Counted from the first letter of the stretch, positions 9,954-19,742 are shown. The stretch is DNA of 64,000 nt from an uncultured Enterorhabdus sp. (GCA_947649205.1 CANSQM010000003.1:1-64000); one strand, 5' to 3'. Translations and numbers: made by a program. The notes: generated by a model from the letters alone, not told the origin.

Positions 9954-10853
9954 CTATTCCGAAAGGGCCGCCCCGCCGAGGAGGATGCGGTTCTCGGCCA
10001 CGCGGAACAGATGCTGGCCGTAGGCGGTCTTGCCGTGGCGTTCGGCCGCGTCCAGAAGCACCTCGCGGGTGATCCAGCCGTTGTTGTAGGCGATCTCCTC
10101 CAGGGATGCGATCTGAAGGCCCTGGTTGTCCTCCACGGCCTTCACGAATTCGGAGGCCTTGTACAGGCTCGGGATGGTGCCCGTGTCGAGCCAGGCCGAA
10201 CCGCGGTGCAGTACCTTCACTTCCAGGCTGCCGTCCTCCAGGTACATGCGGTTCACATCGGTGATCTCCAGCTCGCCGCGGTCGGAGGGCACCACGCTCT
10301 TGGCGAACTCCACCGCCCGGCTATCGTAGAAGTACAGGCCCGTGACGGCGTAGTTCGACTTCGGGTGATCCGGCTTCTCCTCGATGGATAGCGCGCGACC
10401 GGCCTCGTCGAACTCCACCACGCCGAAGCGCTCCGGATCGTCCACGTAGTAGCCGAACACCGTGGCGCCGCACTCCCGCGCGGCGGCCTGGCGCAGCAGC
10501 CCCGACAGGCCGCCGCCGTAGAAGATGTTATCGCCCAGAATGAGGGCGCAGCCATCGCCATCGAGGAACTCCTCACCGATGATGAGGGCCTGGGCCAAAC
10601 CGTCCGGCGAGGGCTGCACGGCATAGGACATGTTCACGCCGAACGACGAGCCGTCCTTGAGCAGCTCCTGGAAATTGGGCAGATCGGCCGGCGTTGAGAT
10701 GAGCAGGATGTCGCGAATGCCCGCCAACATGAGGATGGACAGCGGGTAGTACACCATGGGCTTGTCGTACACGGGCAGCAGCTGCTTCGACGTGACCTTC
10801 GTCAGCGGGTACAGGCGCGTGCCGGAGCCGCCTGCCAGAATAATGCCTTTCAC
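9954..10853 (-). CDS. rfbA: Glucose-1-phosphate thymidylyltransferase
   Basis: 299-aa nucleotidyltransferase making dTDP-glucose from dTTP and glucose-1-phosphate, the substrate of the RfbB at 2055. The N-terminal signature [16 protein letters not shown] and the [16 protein letters not shown] block are canonical for RmlA, as is [20 protein letters not shown] near 160. GTG 10853 has AGGAACGAGG upstream and lies 1 nt after the stop of the membrane-protein gene, so it is the last gene of the minus-strand run that begins at dltD. A longer upstream frame adds residues without a ribosome site. Confidence 0.95.
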   Translation of the reverse strand: MKGIILAGGSGTRLYPLTKVTSKQLLPVYDKPMVYYPLSILMLAGIRDILLISTPADLPNFQELLKDGSSFGVNMSYAVQPSPDGLAQALIIGEEFLDGDGCALILGDNIFYGGGLSGLLRQAAARECGATVFGYYVDDPERFGVVEFDEAGRALSIEEKPDHPKSNYAVTGLYFYDSRAVEFAKSVVPSDRGELEITDVNRMYLEDGSLEVKVLHRGSAWLDTGTIPSLYKASEFVKAVEDNQGLQIASLEEIAYNNGWITREVLLDAAERHGKTAYGQHLFRVAENRILLGGAALSE

Positions 10854-10854
10854 G

Positions 10855-12666
10855 TTAACCTCGTTCCTTGCCGTCGGTTGGCGTATCTGTGCTGAATCGT
10901 ACCACAAGAAGAGGGTCGGAGCCCTTCTCTTTCAAGGGAACCTCGTCTATGATCGCGGCCGTCGCGCGATCGTCGTAATGCTCGTGCAGGTAGCTCGTGA
11001 TCTGCTCGATAGCCTGCTTCCGTCGCGTAACGAAATAGGTATCCGGCCGGTCTACGAGGGCCCTCAGGGGATTGGGAACCCCCAGGTCCTCGGTATGAGC
11101 CCGAACCAAAGGCGAGCCCTGGGTCCAACCTCCCGCGAACACCGCCGAATCCATGAGCTTCTTCGGCGGTAGATGGCGGTACTTGAGTTCCTTCTCCACC
11201 TGGGTGAAGGTGGTGGTATCCCACACATAGACCACCCCAGGTTCGGAGAAGCGGTTGATCAGCGCGTTGTCCTCCACAAAGGCGCTCTCCTTGGCGAACT
11301 GGTCAATGCGCTCGACATTGAAGGCCGGCCCCCACTTCACCCCGAGCCCCACCGCGCAGAGCACCGCGAAGAGCACACCGAGGGCAACCGAGGCCGTGAC
11401 GCGGCCCTGGGGCAGTGGCCGCTCGCCCGTCGGGGCGGGCAGCGAGCCACGCAACAGAATAACGGCGCAGGGCAAGAGCGAGAACAGCCACACAGCGTAC
11501 TCCACGCGGGCCGGAAGGCGGCCCGTATAGCGGAACAGCACGCAAGCGGCAAAGGCACCGACCAAGGAGAGCGCCGTCACCGCCAACACGCGCCGACGCC
11601 CCAGCAGCAGCACGGTAACGACCAGAAAGGCCAGAGACACCGTCAGCAGCGGAGACTTCACCAAATGGCGGCCTTCGGCCACGACCGAGGAAACGAAGCT
11701 GCGATCAGCGGCCGGCTCGCGGGCGATGGAGGAAACGGCCCCCAGCCGCTCGGCGGTGATATAGTCGGGATCGGCGGTGATCCAGTTCCGCATGAGCCAG
11801 TAGTCGCTCTCCGAGACGCCGATGGCGGCCAGTTCGTCTTTCATGGCCTCGTAGTCCCGCGTGGGATAATCCACCAAGCTGTAGCGCGCGTCGTTGTACT
11901 CCTGCCAAGGCGCCCAATGGGGGTCGCTCCACACCGCTCGATCATAGGCCAACGCCCCGCCCACGGCCAGCCCCACCACGGCGGCGCTGGCAAGGGCCCA
12001 CACCAGCAGGCGTCGCAGCTCAGACCGGTGCCCGCGGCCGCAGCGCAGCAACAGTCCCGCGAAGGCCAGGGCCAGAAACGGTGCGGACAGAAGCAGCACG
12101 AGGGCCCGCCACATGAAACCGAGCACGACCAGAACAGTGCCCGCGGCACAGGGCGAGAGCTTCCGCCGGGCAATGCCGACGCAGAAGCAGACCTCGCCGG
12201 CCATCACGCAGAGGGCGGCCACCACGGTGAAGTTGCTGCCCAGGGTGCACTTGGGCATGATGAAATAGGCAATGAATCCCAGGCACACGAGGGCAGGACC
12301 CAGGGGAACATGGCGCAGCAGCAGGTAGCTCAGGGCGAAGAACGCCACGGCAACGGCCGCGCGCTCGATGACGAGAAACCAGTTGAGCTCGGGAATGGCC
12401 ATGTTCAACTGGTAGATGATGCCATTGAGCACCGCATTGGTGAACAGGCACTGACCGCCATCGGGATACAGCCCCGAGAGGGCCAGGGAGATGCCCAGAT
12501 CGTCATCGGGGCCCCGATAGTCGTCGTTCAGCACGAGCAGCCCGACCACGAGCAGGGTCAGTCCGAAGGCCGCCGCAAGGCACGGCCCCACCGGCCGGCC
12601 CTCAGATCCGCCACGGCCCCATGCCCCCACCGCGCCCCGGGCGCGTTCCCATACCGTATCTGTCAT
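10855..12666 (-). CDS. Large polytopic membrane protein, possible GT-C glycosyltransferase
   Basis: 603-aa protein with roughly ten to twelve hydrophobic helices followed by a soluble C-terminal region of about 170 residues. No family motif is recognised with certainty. An acidic first external loop ([12 protein letters not shown], about residues 45-56) is the arrangement seen in GT-C transferases that use polyprenyl-phosphate sugars. ATG 12666 has weak GCGAG; GTG 12687 is also in frame. Coupled to rfbA by 1 nt. It could use the lipid-linked sugar predicted for the 2055-8407 operon to glycosylate a surface polymer; that is inference. Confidence 0.65.
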   Translation of the reverse strand: MTDTVWERARGAVGAWGRGGSEGRPVGPCLAAAFGLTLLVVGLLVLNDDYRGPDDDLGISLALSGLYPDGGQCLFTNAVLNGIIYQLNMAIPELNWFLVIERAAVAVAFFALSYLLLRHVPLGPALVCLGFIAYFIMPKCTLGSNFTVVAALCVMAGEVCFCVGIARRKLSPCAAGTVLVVLGFMWRALVLLLSAPFLALAFAGLLLRCGRGHRSELRRLLVWALASAAVVGLAVGGALAYDRAVWSDPHWAPWQEYNDARYSLVDYPTRDYEAMKDELAAIGVSESDYWLMRNWITADPDYITAERLGAVSSIAREPAADRSFVSSVVAEGRHLVKSPLLTVSLAFLVVTVLLLGRRRVLAVTALSLVGAFAACVLFRYTGRLPARVEYAVWLFSLLPCAVILLRGSLPAPTGERPLPQGRVTASVALGVLFAVLCAVGLGVKWGPAFNVERIDQFAKESAFVEDNALINRFSEPGVVYVWDTTTFTQVEKELKYRHLPPKKLMDSAVFAGGWTQGSPLVRAHTEDLGVPNPLRALVDRPDTYFVTRRKQAIEQITSYLHEHYDDRATAAIIDEVPLKEKGSDPLLVVRFSTDTPTDGKERG

Positions 12667-12749
12667 AATCTCGCTTCGATCGTGCACCAGGGTGCTCAGT
12701 GGACAATATCGTTTTATTGTACCCCAAAGCGCTGGCCTCCGTCAGGATT

Positions 12750-13664
12750 TTAGGAACGTCCGATCTTGCGCCTCACGGCACGCAGTGCCCGCCGCGCCAG
12801 GGAGGGCTCCGATGCCGGGGCCGTGGCCTCGGCAATGGCAAAGCGATTCTTCTCCGAGGCACCATAGGTTTCTTGAATCAGCGCAAGCCGCTCGCGGGAG
12901 TCTGCCGTCTCGGCCAAGCGATCGGCCAAGCGCACCAAGCCCGAATCATCCCGCCCAGGCGCCCCGGCGTAGACCCACCTCCGATCTTTGCACACCTGGG
13001 AGCGCTCCGTCTGCTCCGGAGTCCACCCGTGCACACAGGCACCATCGAAGAACACGCCACGACCGATCTGTCGCGCCGGATTACCGGCCCAGCTCGTGTT
13101 GGAGGCGATGGTCTTGCCCGCCACCACGGCCCCGCCGCCCACAATGCTGCCCGAACCGATGGTGGTGCCCTTCAGCACCATGGCCGACTGCCCGAGCCAC
13201 ACGTGATCGCCGATCACCACATCGCGGCTGGGGTTGATGCGCCGTCCGTCCTCGGCGCGGTATACCAGATGCGGATCGGCCGTGCGAATCCACACATCGA
13301 AGGAGATGAGACCGCGATCGCCGATGAGCACGCTGCGTCGCTCGGATACGATCAGGTGCAGCGGGCCATTGGTATAGGTGTCCGATCCGATGGCGAAGGT
13401 GCAACCCCCGTGCACGGCGGCGTCAAGGCGAAGGCCGCTGTTGCCTCCGGCGATGAAAACCACGGCACCCGGACCGGCGAACGTGAGTTTCGTACTCGTC
13501 AGCACGACCCCTTCGCCGCAACAGAGCACGCAGCCTCCTTGCTGCGCCTTTTCCGTCACCACAATTTGAGAGCCCGCCATATCCGGTGCCGTACCGATCA
13601 GCGTCGCACCATCCCCGGAAAAGAACTGCTCCACGTCCTCTTTCGCCTTCAAGACGATGTTCAT
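12750..13664 (-). CDS. Left-handed beta-helix (hexapeptide) acyltransferase
   Basis: 304-aa protein with imperfect hexapeptide repeats from about residue 40 to 205, ending in VVIGDHVWLGQSAMVLKGTTIGSGSIVGGGAVV and AGNPARQI, typical of CoA-dependent sugar O- or N-acetyltransferases. A charged helical tail ends in basic residues (LRAVRRKIGRS). Nine nt downstream of the DHHW gene and in the same run as two MBOAT systems, so it probably acetylates a cytoplasmic precursor of the same envelope polymer. The acceptor is unknown. Confidence 0.8.
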   Translation of the reverse strand: MNIVLKAKEDVEQFFSGDGATLIGTAPDMAGSQIVVTEKAQQGGCVLCCGEGVVLTSTKLTFAGPGAVVFIAGGNSGLRLDAAVHGGCTFAIGSDTYTNGPLHLIVSERRSVLIGDRGLISFDVWIRTADPHLVYRAEDGRRINPSRDVVIGDHVWLGQSAMVLKGTTIGSGSIVGGGAVVAGKTIASNTSWAGNPARQIGRGVFFDGACVHGWTPEQTERSQVCKDRRWVYAGAPGRDDSGLVRLADRLAETADSRERLALIQETYGASEKNRFAIAEATAPASEPSLARRALRAVRRKIGRS

Positions 13665-13673
13665 GGCATCCCC

Positions 13674-14927
13674 CTATCCCTGGGCCGACGCGGGAGCGAG
13701 CGCCTGCTCTGTTGCCTGGGCGAGCAAATTCGGACTGCGCATGATGAAAATGATGTCGGAGACGCCCTCGTGATCGGCGAGGAACTCGTCGAGCGTCTCG
13801 CGATCATGGCGCGGATCGAGCACATAGGTCGTTCGATAGTGGGCAGCCAAGAGACGCTCCATGCAATTCGAATAGGAGTCGGCGACAATGAGCAGGTTGC
13901 GATCGGTATCGGCCTCTTCGTTCACAAGGGTGATCAGGCCGTAGTCGGTGTGGTAGTACTCGGCATAGCGACTCGTAAAGGCGTTGGGCCCCCAGGTGCC
14001 CCACTCGTAATTCTTATGGTGCACGAGGGAATCCATTGAGCCCTCAGCGCCGTCGATAGTCACCGAGAACTTCGGGAAATCGGCGAACTCATAGTCCAGG
14101 ATATGGTCCTCATAGGCAGTCTCCAGACCGCGGCGGGCGAACGTCCCGCGGAAGGGAGGATCGTCATAGGTCACCAGGTCCTTCGGAGCGAGCGTATCGT
14201 CCCCGAAGCCGAGGGCGCCGGCCATACGCTCGTAGGCTTGGAAGGCGCCCAAGATGTTCCAGTGATGGTCAACTTTGTTCCAGCCCCGGGTGAATTCATC
14301 GAAGGTAACATTGCCCCCAATCCACTCGAAGGCACCGTCATGCTCCTCGAAGAGGTTCTCAGTACCCTCGTAGGTAAGGGCATTGGAAACGAGCTTAGCC
14401 GTCGGCGAGCCTTCGACGTTCATGGAGTCGGGGCCGAGATAGACAAAGACCCGTTGGTCGGGATGGCGCTTGCCAAAAGCATCCAGGCCATCGCGCACGC
14501 GACCGATGGCATCGCGCACGCTATCCGTGGCCTTCTCCGCCGTTTCCAGCAGACGCCCCTCGCTCGGCATCTTCACAATCGACGAGCCGTAGAAGGTCGG
14601 ATAGCACTCCCATCCGAATAAGATGTTGGAAGCCTCGATGGCGCTGCGCTGCACCGCGGCATTCGCCAGAAGCGCCGTGGCCTTCAGAGGGACGCAGTTG
14701 CCCACGGCATCTTCGGCCGCCTCCTGGAACTCGCCGGAAGCAAAGCCCTCGACGCTGAAATGAGCCGCCGGATCGGCCTCGGTTAGGCCGCCGGACAGGT
14801 AAGCGGCATCAGCAGCGGTGAGCCACGAGGGAAGTGCTACCCCCCCCCATGAGGCTAATCCGATCAGGGCCGGCCCGCAGAAGAGCAGGCAGAGCACGCC
14901 CGAGAGCAGGATGTTCCTTGCCTTCAC
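13674..14927 (-). CDS. DHHW/AlgJ-like O-acyltransferase partner, poly-G tract in frame
   Basis: 417-aa exported or membrane-anchored protein: hydrophobic N-terminus (about 6-24) followed by an SGNH-like domain. KVDHHW (about 217-222) is the DHHW-family signature and VADSYSN (about 356) supplies a Ser at the position expected for AlgJ/AlgX-type transferases. Such proteins accept an acyl group from an MBOAT partner and pass it to an extracellular glycan; the MBOAT gene ends 8 nt upstream. The coding strand carries nine Gs (14848-14840, codons 27-30), and the next bases are TAG in another register, so losing one G gives an immediate stop. Confidence 0.82.
   Translation of the reverse strand: MKARNILLSGVLCLLFCGPALIGLASWGGVALPSWLTAADAAYLSGGLTEADPAAHFSVEGFASGEFQEAAEDAVGNCVPLKATALLANAAVQRSAIEASNILFGWECYPTFYGSSIVKMPSEGRLLETAEKATDSVRDAIGRVRDGLDAFGKRHPDQRVFVYLGPDSMNVEGSPTAKLVSNALTYEGTENLFEEHDGAFEWIGGNVTFDEFTRGWNKVDHHWNILGAFQAYERMAGALGFGDDTLAPKDLVTYDDPPFRGTFARRGLETAYEDHILDYEFADFPKFSVTIDGAEGSMDSLVHHKNYEWGTWGPNAFTSRYAEYYHTDYGLITLVNEEADTDRNLLIVADSYSNCMERLLAAHYRTTYVLDPRHDRETLDEFLADHEGVSDIIFIMRSPNLLAQATEQALAPASAQG
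14840..14848 (-). repeat. G9 homopolymer (coding strand) in the DHHW gene
   Basis: Nine Cs on the plus strand read as G9 in codons W-G-G-V. With eight Gs the frame reads TGG GGG GGG TAG, an instant stop; with ten it stops within about ten codons. The tract is in frame and ON as given. It has the length and placement of contingency tracts that switch by slipped-strand replication. Confidence 0.85.
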
Positions 14928-14935
14928 GACACTCC

Positions 14936-16465
14936 TTAGAACTGGAAGTAGATGAACGGGTTGTAGGAGCTAGAGACGATCGCCATGGCCGACAGCACGA
15001 ACACGGCCACAAGCGCCACGTCCACCAGGGCATTCACCGCCGCGAGCACGCGGGCGCGACCCGGCGCCACGACGACGCCCTCGCAGAGGGCTTGGCAGGG
15101 AGGCACGGCGGAGTTGCCCTTGGCCGGCGCCGCCACGATGGAGCGGTGACTATCGCCCTCGGCCCAGGCCTCCAGCTTCTTGCGCAGATAGGGCGCCCAG
15201 GGCAGCGACCCCACGATGAAAATGGGAACGAGGGACACATAGCTCCACGACTGGAGCTCCCACAGGGTGGAGGTGCCGAGCCAACCGTAGGCACCGAAGA
15301 GGGCCGCCGTCCACTCGGCCACGTTGGAGAGCCCCGTCACGGCGAATAGGAGCCAGCCGAAGAAGAACAGCACCGCACACCAGATGTGGCTCACGAAGCC
15401 GGGCAGGCGGTCGAGCAGCCTCATGATGAAGAACTTCTCCAGCAGGATGAGTATGCCCCAATACAGGCCCCACAGCACGAAGTTCCAAGCCGCCCCATGC
15501 CAGATGCCCGTGAGCCCCCACACGATCATGGTGTTCACGATGAAGCGCGGAACCGACACGCGGTTGCCGCCGAGGGGGATGTACACATAGTCGCGGAAGA
15601 AGCCGCCCAGGGTCATGTGCCAGCGGCGCCAGAACTCTGTGGCCGACCGAGCGGTGTAGGGGTAGTTGAAGTTGCGCGGATAATCGAAGCCCATCATCTT
15701 GCCCATGCCGATGGCCATATCTGAATAGCCCGAGAAGTCGAAGTAGATCTGGAAGGTGTAGGCCGCCACGCCCGAGAAGCAACCGATGAAGCCGATCGTG
15801 GCGGCATCTTGGGCGAGCAGCGAGTCGGCGAGCACGCCGGCCGTATTGGCCAAGAGCACCTTCTTGCCCAGGCCCACACAGAACAGGCGCAGTCCCTGGG
15901 CAAAGCCGGCCAGAGTGGCGCGGCGATGGTCGATCTCGTATTCAATATCGGAGTAACGCACGATGGGCCCGGCCACCAGCTGCGGAAACATGGCAATATA
16001 CATGCCCAGGTACAGGGGGTTCTTCTGCACCTTCACTTCGCCGCGGTACACGTCCACGATGTAGGTGAGCGCCTGCAAGGTGAAAAACGAGATGCCGATG
16101 GGCAGGGCCAGCTGCAGATCGGCCAGAAACTCCTCGCCCAAGACGGCGTTGATGTTCTGCGCGAGAAAGCCCTGGTACTTCCAGAAGCCGAGGATGGCCA
16201 GATTCGCCACCACGGCCAAACCGAGAAACAGCTTGCGCCAAGGGCCGCTGCGCAGACCGGCCCGAGAAATACAGAGAGCCAGAGCCCAGTTCATAAGGAT
16301 GGAACCCACCATGAGCCACACGTACACCGGCTCTCCCCAAGCATAGAATACCAGGGAGAACACCAACAGCGCCACATTGCGTGCTGCCCGCCAGGGCATG
16401 GCGAAATACACCGCCAAGAACAGCGGGAAGAACGCGAAGAGGAAAATCGTACTCGAGAAAACCAC
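14936..16465 (-). CDS. MBOAT O-acyltransferase, AlgI-like
   Basis: 509-aa polytopic MBOAT protein with about a dozen helices, the size of AlgI/PatA rather than DltB. Signatures are DFSGYSDMAIGMGKMMGF (about 240), NFNYPYTARSATEFWRRWH, and GIWHGAAWNFVLWG (about 320), whose His is the MBOAT catalytic residue. It moves acyl groups across the membrane for delivery to surface glycans by the DHHW protein downstream. GTG 16465 has AAGGAG. Its 195-nt upstream gap holds two strong palindromes, so it may be transcribed partly independently of dltC. Confidence 0.92.
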   Translation of the reverse strand: MVFSSTIFLFAFFPLFLAVYFAMPWRAARNVALLVFSLVFYAWGEPVYVWLMVGSILMNWALALCISRAGLRSGPWRKLFLGLAVVANLAILGFWKYQGFLAQNINAVLGEEFLADLQLALPIGISFFTLQALTYIVDVYRGEVKVQKNPLYLGMYIAMFPQLVAGPIVRYSDIEYEIDHRRATLAGFAQGLRLFCVGLGKKVLLANTAGVLADSLLAQDAATIGFIGCFSGVAAYTFQIYFDFSGYSDMAIGMGKMMGFDYPRNFNYPYTARSATEFWRRWHMTLGGFFRDYVYIPLGGNRVSVPRFIVNTMIVWGLTGIWHGAAWNFVLWGLYWGILILLEKFFIMRLLDRLPGFVSHIWCAVLFFFGWLLFAVTGLSNVAEWTAALFGAYGWLGTSTLWELQSWSYVSLVPIFIVGSLPWAPYLRKKLEAWAEGDSHRSIVAAPAKGNSAVPPCQALCEGVVVAPGRARVLAAVNALVDVALVAVFVLSAMAIVSSSYNPFIYFQF

Positions 16466-16521
16466 CGAGCGCTCCTTGTTTCAAATGTTCACGGTACAAT
16501 CGCATAGGGATGATACCGTAA

Positions 16522-16541
16522 TCTGCGTCGCGCGACGCAGA
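16522..16541. repeat. 20-bp perfect palindrome between dltC and the AlgI-like gene
   Basis: The 20 bases centred on GTCGCGCGAC are self-complementary with no loop. It lies 57 nt before the AlgI-like start codon and not next to a T-run, so it looks more like an operator than a terminator. Confidence 0.5.
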
Positions 16542-16627
16542 GATTCTGCCGAAAACAAGGAGGCTCCCCCGCTGTGGAACTGAAGGGGTTCGATCTCCCA
16601 AATCGCACCGAACAGCTGCGCGAGCTG

Positions 16628-16659
16628 CTCGCCCGGGGCCGCGAAGCGCCCCGGGCGAG
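16628..16659 (-). other. Strong GC hairpin immediately after dltC
   Basis: CTCGCCCGGGGC (16628-16639) pairs perfectly with GCCCCGGGCGAG (16648-16659). It begins 1 nt past the dltC stop and has no T-run on the minus strand. Possible transcript-end stabiliser or partial terminator that lowers expression of the genes after dltC. Confidence 0.55.
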
Positions 16660-16660
16660 G

Positions 16661-16915
16661 CTATTGGGCGTCGTAGCGAATCTGCACCTGGTAGATGATC
16701 TTGTTCACCGTGTTCATCTCCTCGCGCTCCACTGCCGTGGGCGCAATGGTCACACCGAACTCCGTCTCGATGGCCACAAGCAGCTCGATGGCGGCCATGG
16801 AATCCAGCAGGCCCTCCTCGAACAGGTCCACGTCCCGCTCCTCGCGGATAACATCATCGTCGCAGATCTCCTCGATCAGCTCGAGCATGCGCTCTTCAAC
16901 GGAATTCTCAGCCAT
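16661..16915 (-). CDS. dltC: D-alanyl carrier protein
   Basis: 84-aa acyl-carrier-type four-helix protein. The phosphopantetheine attachment site is the DSM motif in FEEGLLDSMAAIELLVAI (Ser 39). It carries D-alanine as a thioester from DltA to DltB at the membrane. ATG 16915 overlaps the end of dltB by 8 nt, indicating translational coupling. Length and position after dltB match known dlt operons. Confidence 0.95.
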   Translation of the reverse strand: MAENSVEERMLELIEEICDDDVIREERDVDLFEEGLLDSMAAIELLVAIETEFGVTIAPTAVEREEMNTVNKIIYQVQIRYDAQ

Positions 16916-18092
16916 GGATCAAACCTCCTACAACGGTGTGCATCTGTCCGGAAAAGATGGCCATGCCCAGCATGACCACGTTAATGGTAACAAACCATTG
17001 AACGACCTTGTACCAGTTCTCCTTCTTGTGCCGCTTATGGAAGGCGGACTTCTTCTGATAGACGTCGGTGGCGCCCATGAGCACGCCGTAGTAGGCGCCA
17101 TAGACCAGGTAATCCACTGTCAATCCATGCCATGCGCCCATGAGCAGAAAATTCGCCATATAGCCGGCGCAAGCTGTGTGCAGACGATCCTTGAACAGCT
17201 TCCGCCGCGTGGCTGACTTCACCGCCCGCATGAACACAAAATCCCGCAACCAGGTGGACAGTGTCATATGCCACCGGTCCCAGAAATCGCGCACGTCGGT
17301 GGCCAGGAAGGGCGCGCGGAAATTGCGCGGCGTCTTGATGCCGAAGCAGTAGCTTGCCCCCATGGCCATGAGCGAGTAGCCAGCGAAATCGAAGAACAGG
17401 TAGAAGCCGTACATGTAGGCATCTTTCACCTGGGCGCCGAGCTCGGTCCACCAGGGCCCATCGCCCAAAGGCGCCGGCGTGAAGTAGTGGTGAAACACGG
17501 TGCCGAGCACTTTCTGGTACACCGCGCCCACGAGCAACAGCATGATGCCCCGGGCCAGCAGATCGGCGTACTCCGAGGCGGTGTAGGTGCGATTCGCGTC
17601 CTCGGCAAAGCGCCGGCTGCGATCGATGGGGCCAGAGGTGAACGGCGTGAAGAACACGAGGAAGTAGAGGTAGTCGGCGAAGTTCATATCCTCGATAAGG
17701 TCATCGCGAATCTCGATGATAACCTGCACGGCCTTGAAAGTGATATAGGATATGCCGAGAAAGCCCATGAGGTTATGGTCGAACACGGCGCCGATCTTGT
17801 AAACCACCAGCGGGGCAATGACCGCAACGAGGGCGCAGCGGAACTTCCACAGGGCCTTCTGCCCGCTCTTCCAGCTGGCAAGTTCCCAGAACGTGGCGGC
17901 GCAGGCAATGGCAAGGAAGGCCGCGAAGGCGAGCATGCCCTCCACGTTCTCGCCGAACAAGAGCAGCAGGAATGCGAGGGACGCCGCCAGGCCATAGTAC
18001 TTGATGCGGTGGCCCGAAAAGCCGAGCACCGCCGCCGGCACGATGGCCACGGCGAGAAAGACGTAGAAAGCGGGGTCGATATAGAAATTCAT
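16908..18092 (-). CDS. dltB: D-alanyl transfer MBOAT protein
   Basis: 394-aa polytopic MBOAT protein, the standard DltB size. DFAGYSLMAMGASYCFGI (about 225), NFRAPFLATDVRDFWDRWHMTLSTWLRDFV as the core funnel, and GAWHGLTVDYLVYG (about 335) with the catalytic His are all present. It moves D-alanine from DltC across the membrane toward (lipo)teichoic acid. It starts 14 nt after dltA and overlaps dltC. Confidence 0.95.
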   Translation of the reverse strand: MNFYIDPAFYVFLAVAIVPAAVLGFSGHRIKYYGLAASLAFLLLLFGENVEGMLAFAAFLAIACAATFWELASWKSGQKALWKFRCALVAVIAPLVVYKIGAVFDHNLMGFLGISYITFKAVQVIIEIRDDLIEDMNFADYLYFLVFFTPFTSGPIDRSRRFAEDANRTYTASEYADLLARGIMLLLVGAVYQKVLGTVFHHYFTPAPLGDGPWWTELGAQVKDAYMYGFYLFFDFAGYSLMAMGASYCFGIKTPRNFRAPFLATDVRDFWDRWHMTLSTWLRDFVFMRAVKSATRRKLFKDRLHTACAGYMANFLLMGAWHGLTVDYLVYGAYYGVLMGATDVYQKKSAFHKRHKKENWYKVVQWFVTINVVMLGMAIFSGQMHTVVGGLIHG

Positions 18093-18106
18093 GGTACGCG
18101 GCCGCC

Positions 18107-19651
18107 CTACGCCAAGGCCTTGCGATCGATCTTGCCGTTGACGTTCAGGGCGAACTCATCGTGGTAGACGATCTTCTTGGGCACCATGTACTCGGGAACC
18201 AACTCCTTGAGGGCGGCCTTGATGGACCGGGACGTGGCGAAGTCGCCCGGCACCGCCGGGTCGGCAAGGCGCACGTGAGCCACCAGATGGCTCACCTTTC
18301 CATCCCGCTCGGCGGCCAGCACCACGGCCTCCCCCACCGCAGGCACGCGCACGAGGGCCTGTTCCACATCGGCCAACTCCACCCGGAACCCGTTGAGCTT
18401 CACCTGGAAATCGAGGCGGCCGAGGCAGAAGAGGCGACCCTCCCCATCGAGATAGCCCTTGTCGCCGGTCTTATAGCAGCGCACCGGCGCGCCGTCCTCT
18501 CCCTCGATCTCGGAAAAGACCGCCTCGGTCAGATCAGGGCGCGCCCAATAGCCGGCCGACACCGTGTCACCGGCGAGGTAGATCTCCCCCACTTCCCCGC
18601 ACGGCAGCACCGCGCCTGTCTCCGGATCGCGCACGATGGCGGCCATGGCGCCACCCAGATACCCGACCGGCAGCGGGTTCTCTTCCGTTGCCAGGACCTC
18701 GTCGACGACGATATCGGTGACAGCCTGGGTCTCGGTGGGACCGTAGGTGTTCAAGATGCGGGCAGACGGAAAGCGCTCGATAAGCTTCAGGGCCGTGGCA
18801 TTGCGGAACACCTCGCCGCAGAGGATGACGTTGTCGAGCCGCGGCAGCAACTCCTCGTTGAAGGCGGGGTCGGCCAGGCACATCTCGATGAAGGAGGGTG
18901 TGGAGATCCACGTCGTCAGACCGCTGGCGGCCAGGGCGTCGAAGGCGGCCCGCATGGATTGCTCGTCCTCACTTTCCAAGGCGAACAAGGTGTAGCCCCG
19001 GGCGAGCCCCGCGATGATGTCGAAGAGGCTCACGTCGAAAGTGTAGGGCACGCGGTTGAAGCTCACGCCGTCTTCCCGAACCGGGAACAGGCCGGTGAAG
19101 TAATCCATGAAGGCATCTACGCAACGGGAGGGCATCTGCACACCCTTGGGACGCCCCGTAGAACCGGAGGTGAACAGCAGGTAGAAGGGCGTATCGCCAT
19201 CGATCCAGCGCTCCCGACCCATCGAACGGCCCGCGGCGATGGCCGTCTGCACCGCCTCGGCTCCCACGACTGAGGCGGCTAGGGACTCATCGCCAGCAAA
19301 GCCCTCGTCTGCCAGGGAGATGACGAGGGGATGATCGATCTGGGCCAAGATGTCGTTCACTCGGTCAGCCGGATAGGCTATGTCCACGGGGGCATAGGTG
19401 AGCCCCGCCTTGGCTGCGGCGATGAAGCATACAAGCATGAGCGGCGACTTGTGCCCGTAAATCACCACGGGCTTTCCCGCGGGGGCCGTGTCAGCCAGAT
19501 ACGCCGCTAGGGCATCCGACCACGCATCCAGCTCGCCGTAGGTCAGACGATGGGAGCTACCCCCCCCCGTGCGCGAATTGAGAAATGCGAGGCGATCAGG
19601 ATGGGCCGCCGCCTCCTTCACCAGCACTTCCAAAAACCTGCTCACGTCCAC
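18107..19651 (-). CDS. dltA: D-alanine--carrier ligase, poly-G tract in frame
   Basis: 514-aa adenylating enzyme that activates D-alanine with ATP and loads DltC. Motifs are LLFTSGSTGRPKGVQMP (P-loop, about 158), NTYGPTETQ (about 295), YKTGDKGYLDGEGRLFCLGRLDFQVKLNG (about 395-425) and the C-terminal catalytic Lys in NVNGKIDRKAL. GTG 19651 and GTG 19645 are both possible starts. Codons 28-31 contain nine consecutive Gs (19568-19560): one G fewer stops after about five codons, one more reads TAG at once. Since DltA is needed for the whole pathway, its switching would turn D-alanylation on or off. Confidence 0.95.
   Translation of the reverse strand: MDVSRFLEVLVKEAAAHPDRLAFLNSRTGGGSSHRLTYGELDAWSDALAAYLADTAPAGKPVVIYGHKSPLMLVCFIAAAKAGLTYAPVDIAYPADRVNDILAQIDHPLVISLADEGFAGDESLAASVVGAEAVQTAIAAGRSMGRERWIDGDTPFYLLFTSGSTGRPKGVQMPSRCVDAFMDYFTGLFPVREDGVSFNRVPYTFDVSLFDIIAGLARGYTLFALESEDEQSMRAAFDALAASGLTTWISTPSFIEMCLADPAFNEELLPRLDNVILCGEVFRNATALKLIERFPSARILNTYGPTETQAVTDIVVDEVLATEENPLPVGYLGGAMAAIVRDPETGAVLPCGEVGEIYLAGDTVSAGYWARPDLTEAVFSEIEGEDGAPVRCYKTGDKGYLDGEGRLFCLGRLDFQVKLNGFRVELADVEQALVRVPAVGEAVVLAAERDGKVSHLVAHVRLADPAVPGDFATSRSIKAALKELVPEYMVPKKIVYHDEFALNVNGKIDRKALA
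19560..19568 (-). repeat. dltA: G9 homopolymer (coding strand) in dltA
   Basis: Nine Cs on the plus strand form G9 in codons T-G-G-G of dltA. The flank is identical to that of the DHHW-gene tract (G9 followed by TAGC). The tract is in frame in this copy; ten Gs would bring the TAG into frame. Confidence 0.85.
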
Positions 19652-19742
19652 TCACCTTCCCGCCGCCCACGGGCGGCTTTTCTCTCTACGGCCACGCATC
19701 GGAGCCATCGCCCCACCACACCTCATGGGCACGGGTGATTCC

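Noticed and set aside
11173-14039. Long plus-strand frames opposite the membrane-protein and acyltransferase genes
   Set aside because: Gln/His/Gly-rich shadow frames crossing gene boundaries.
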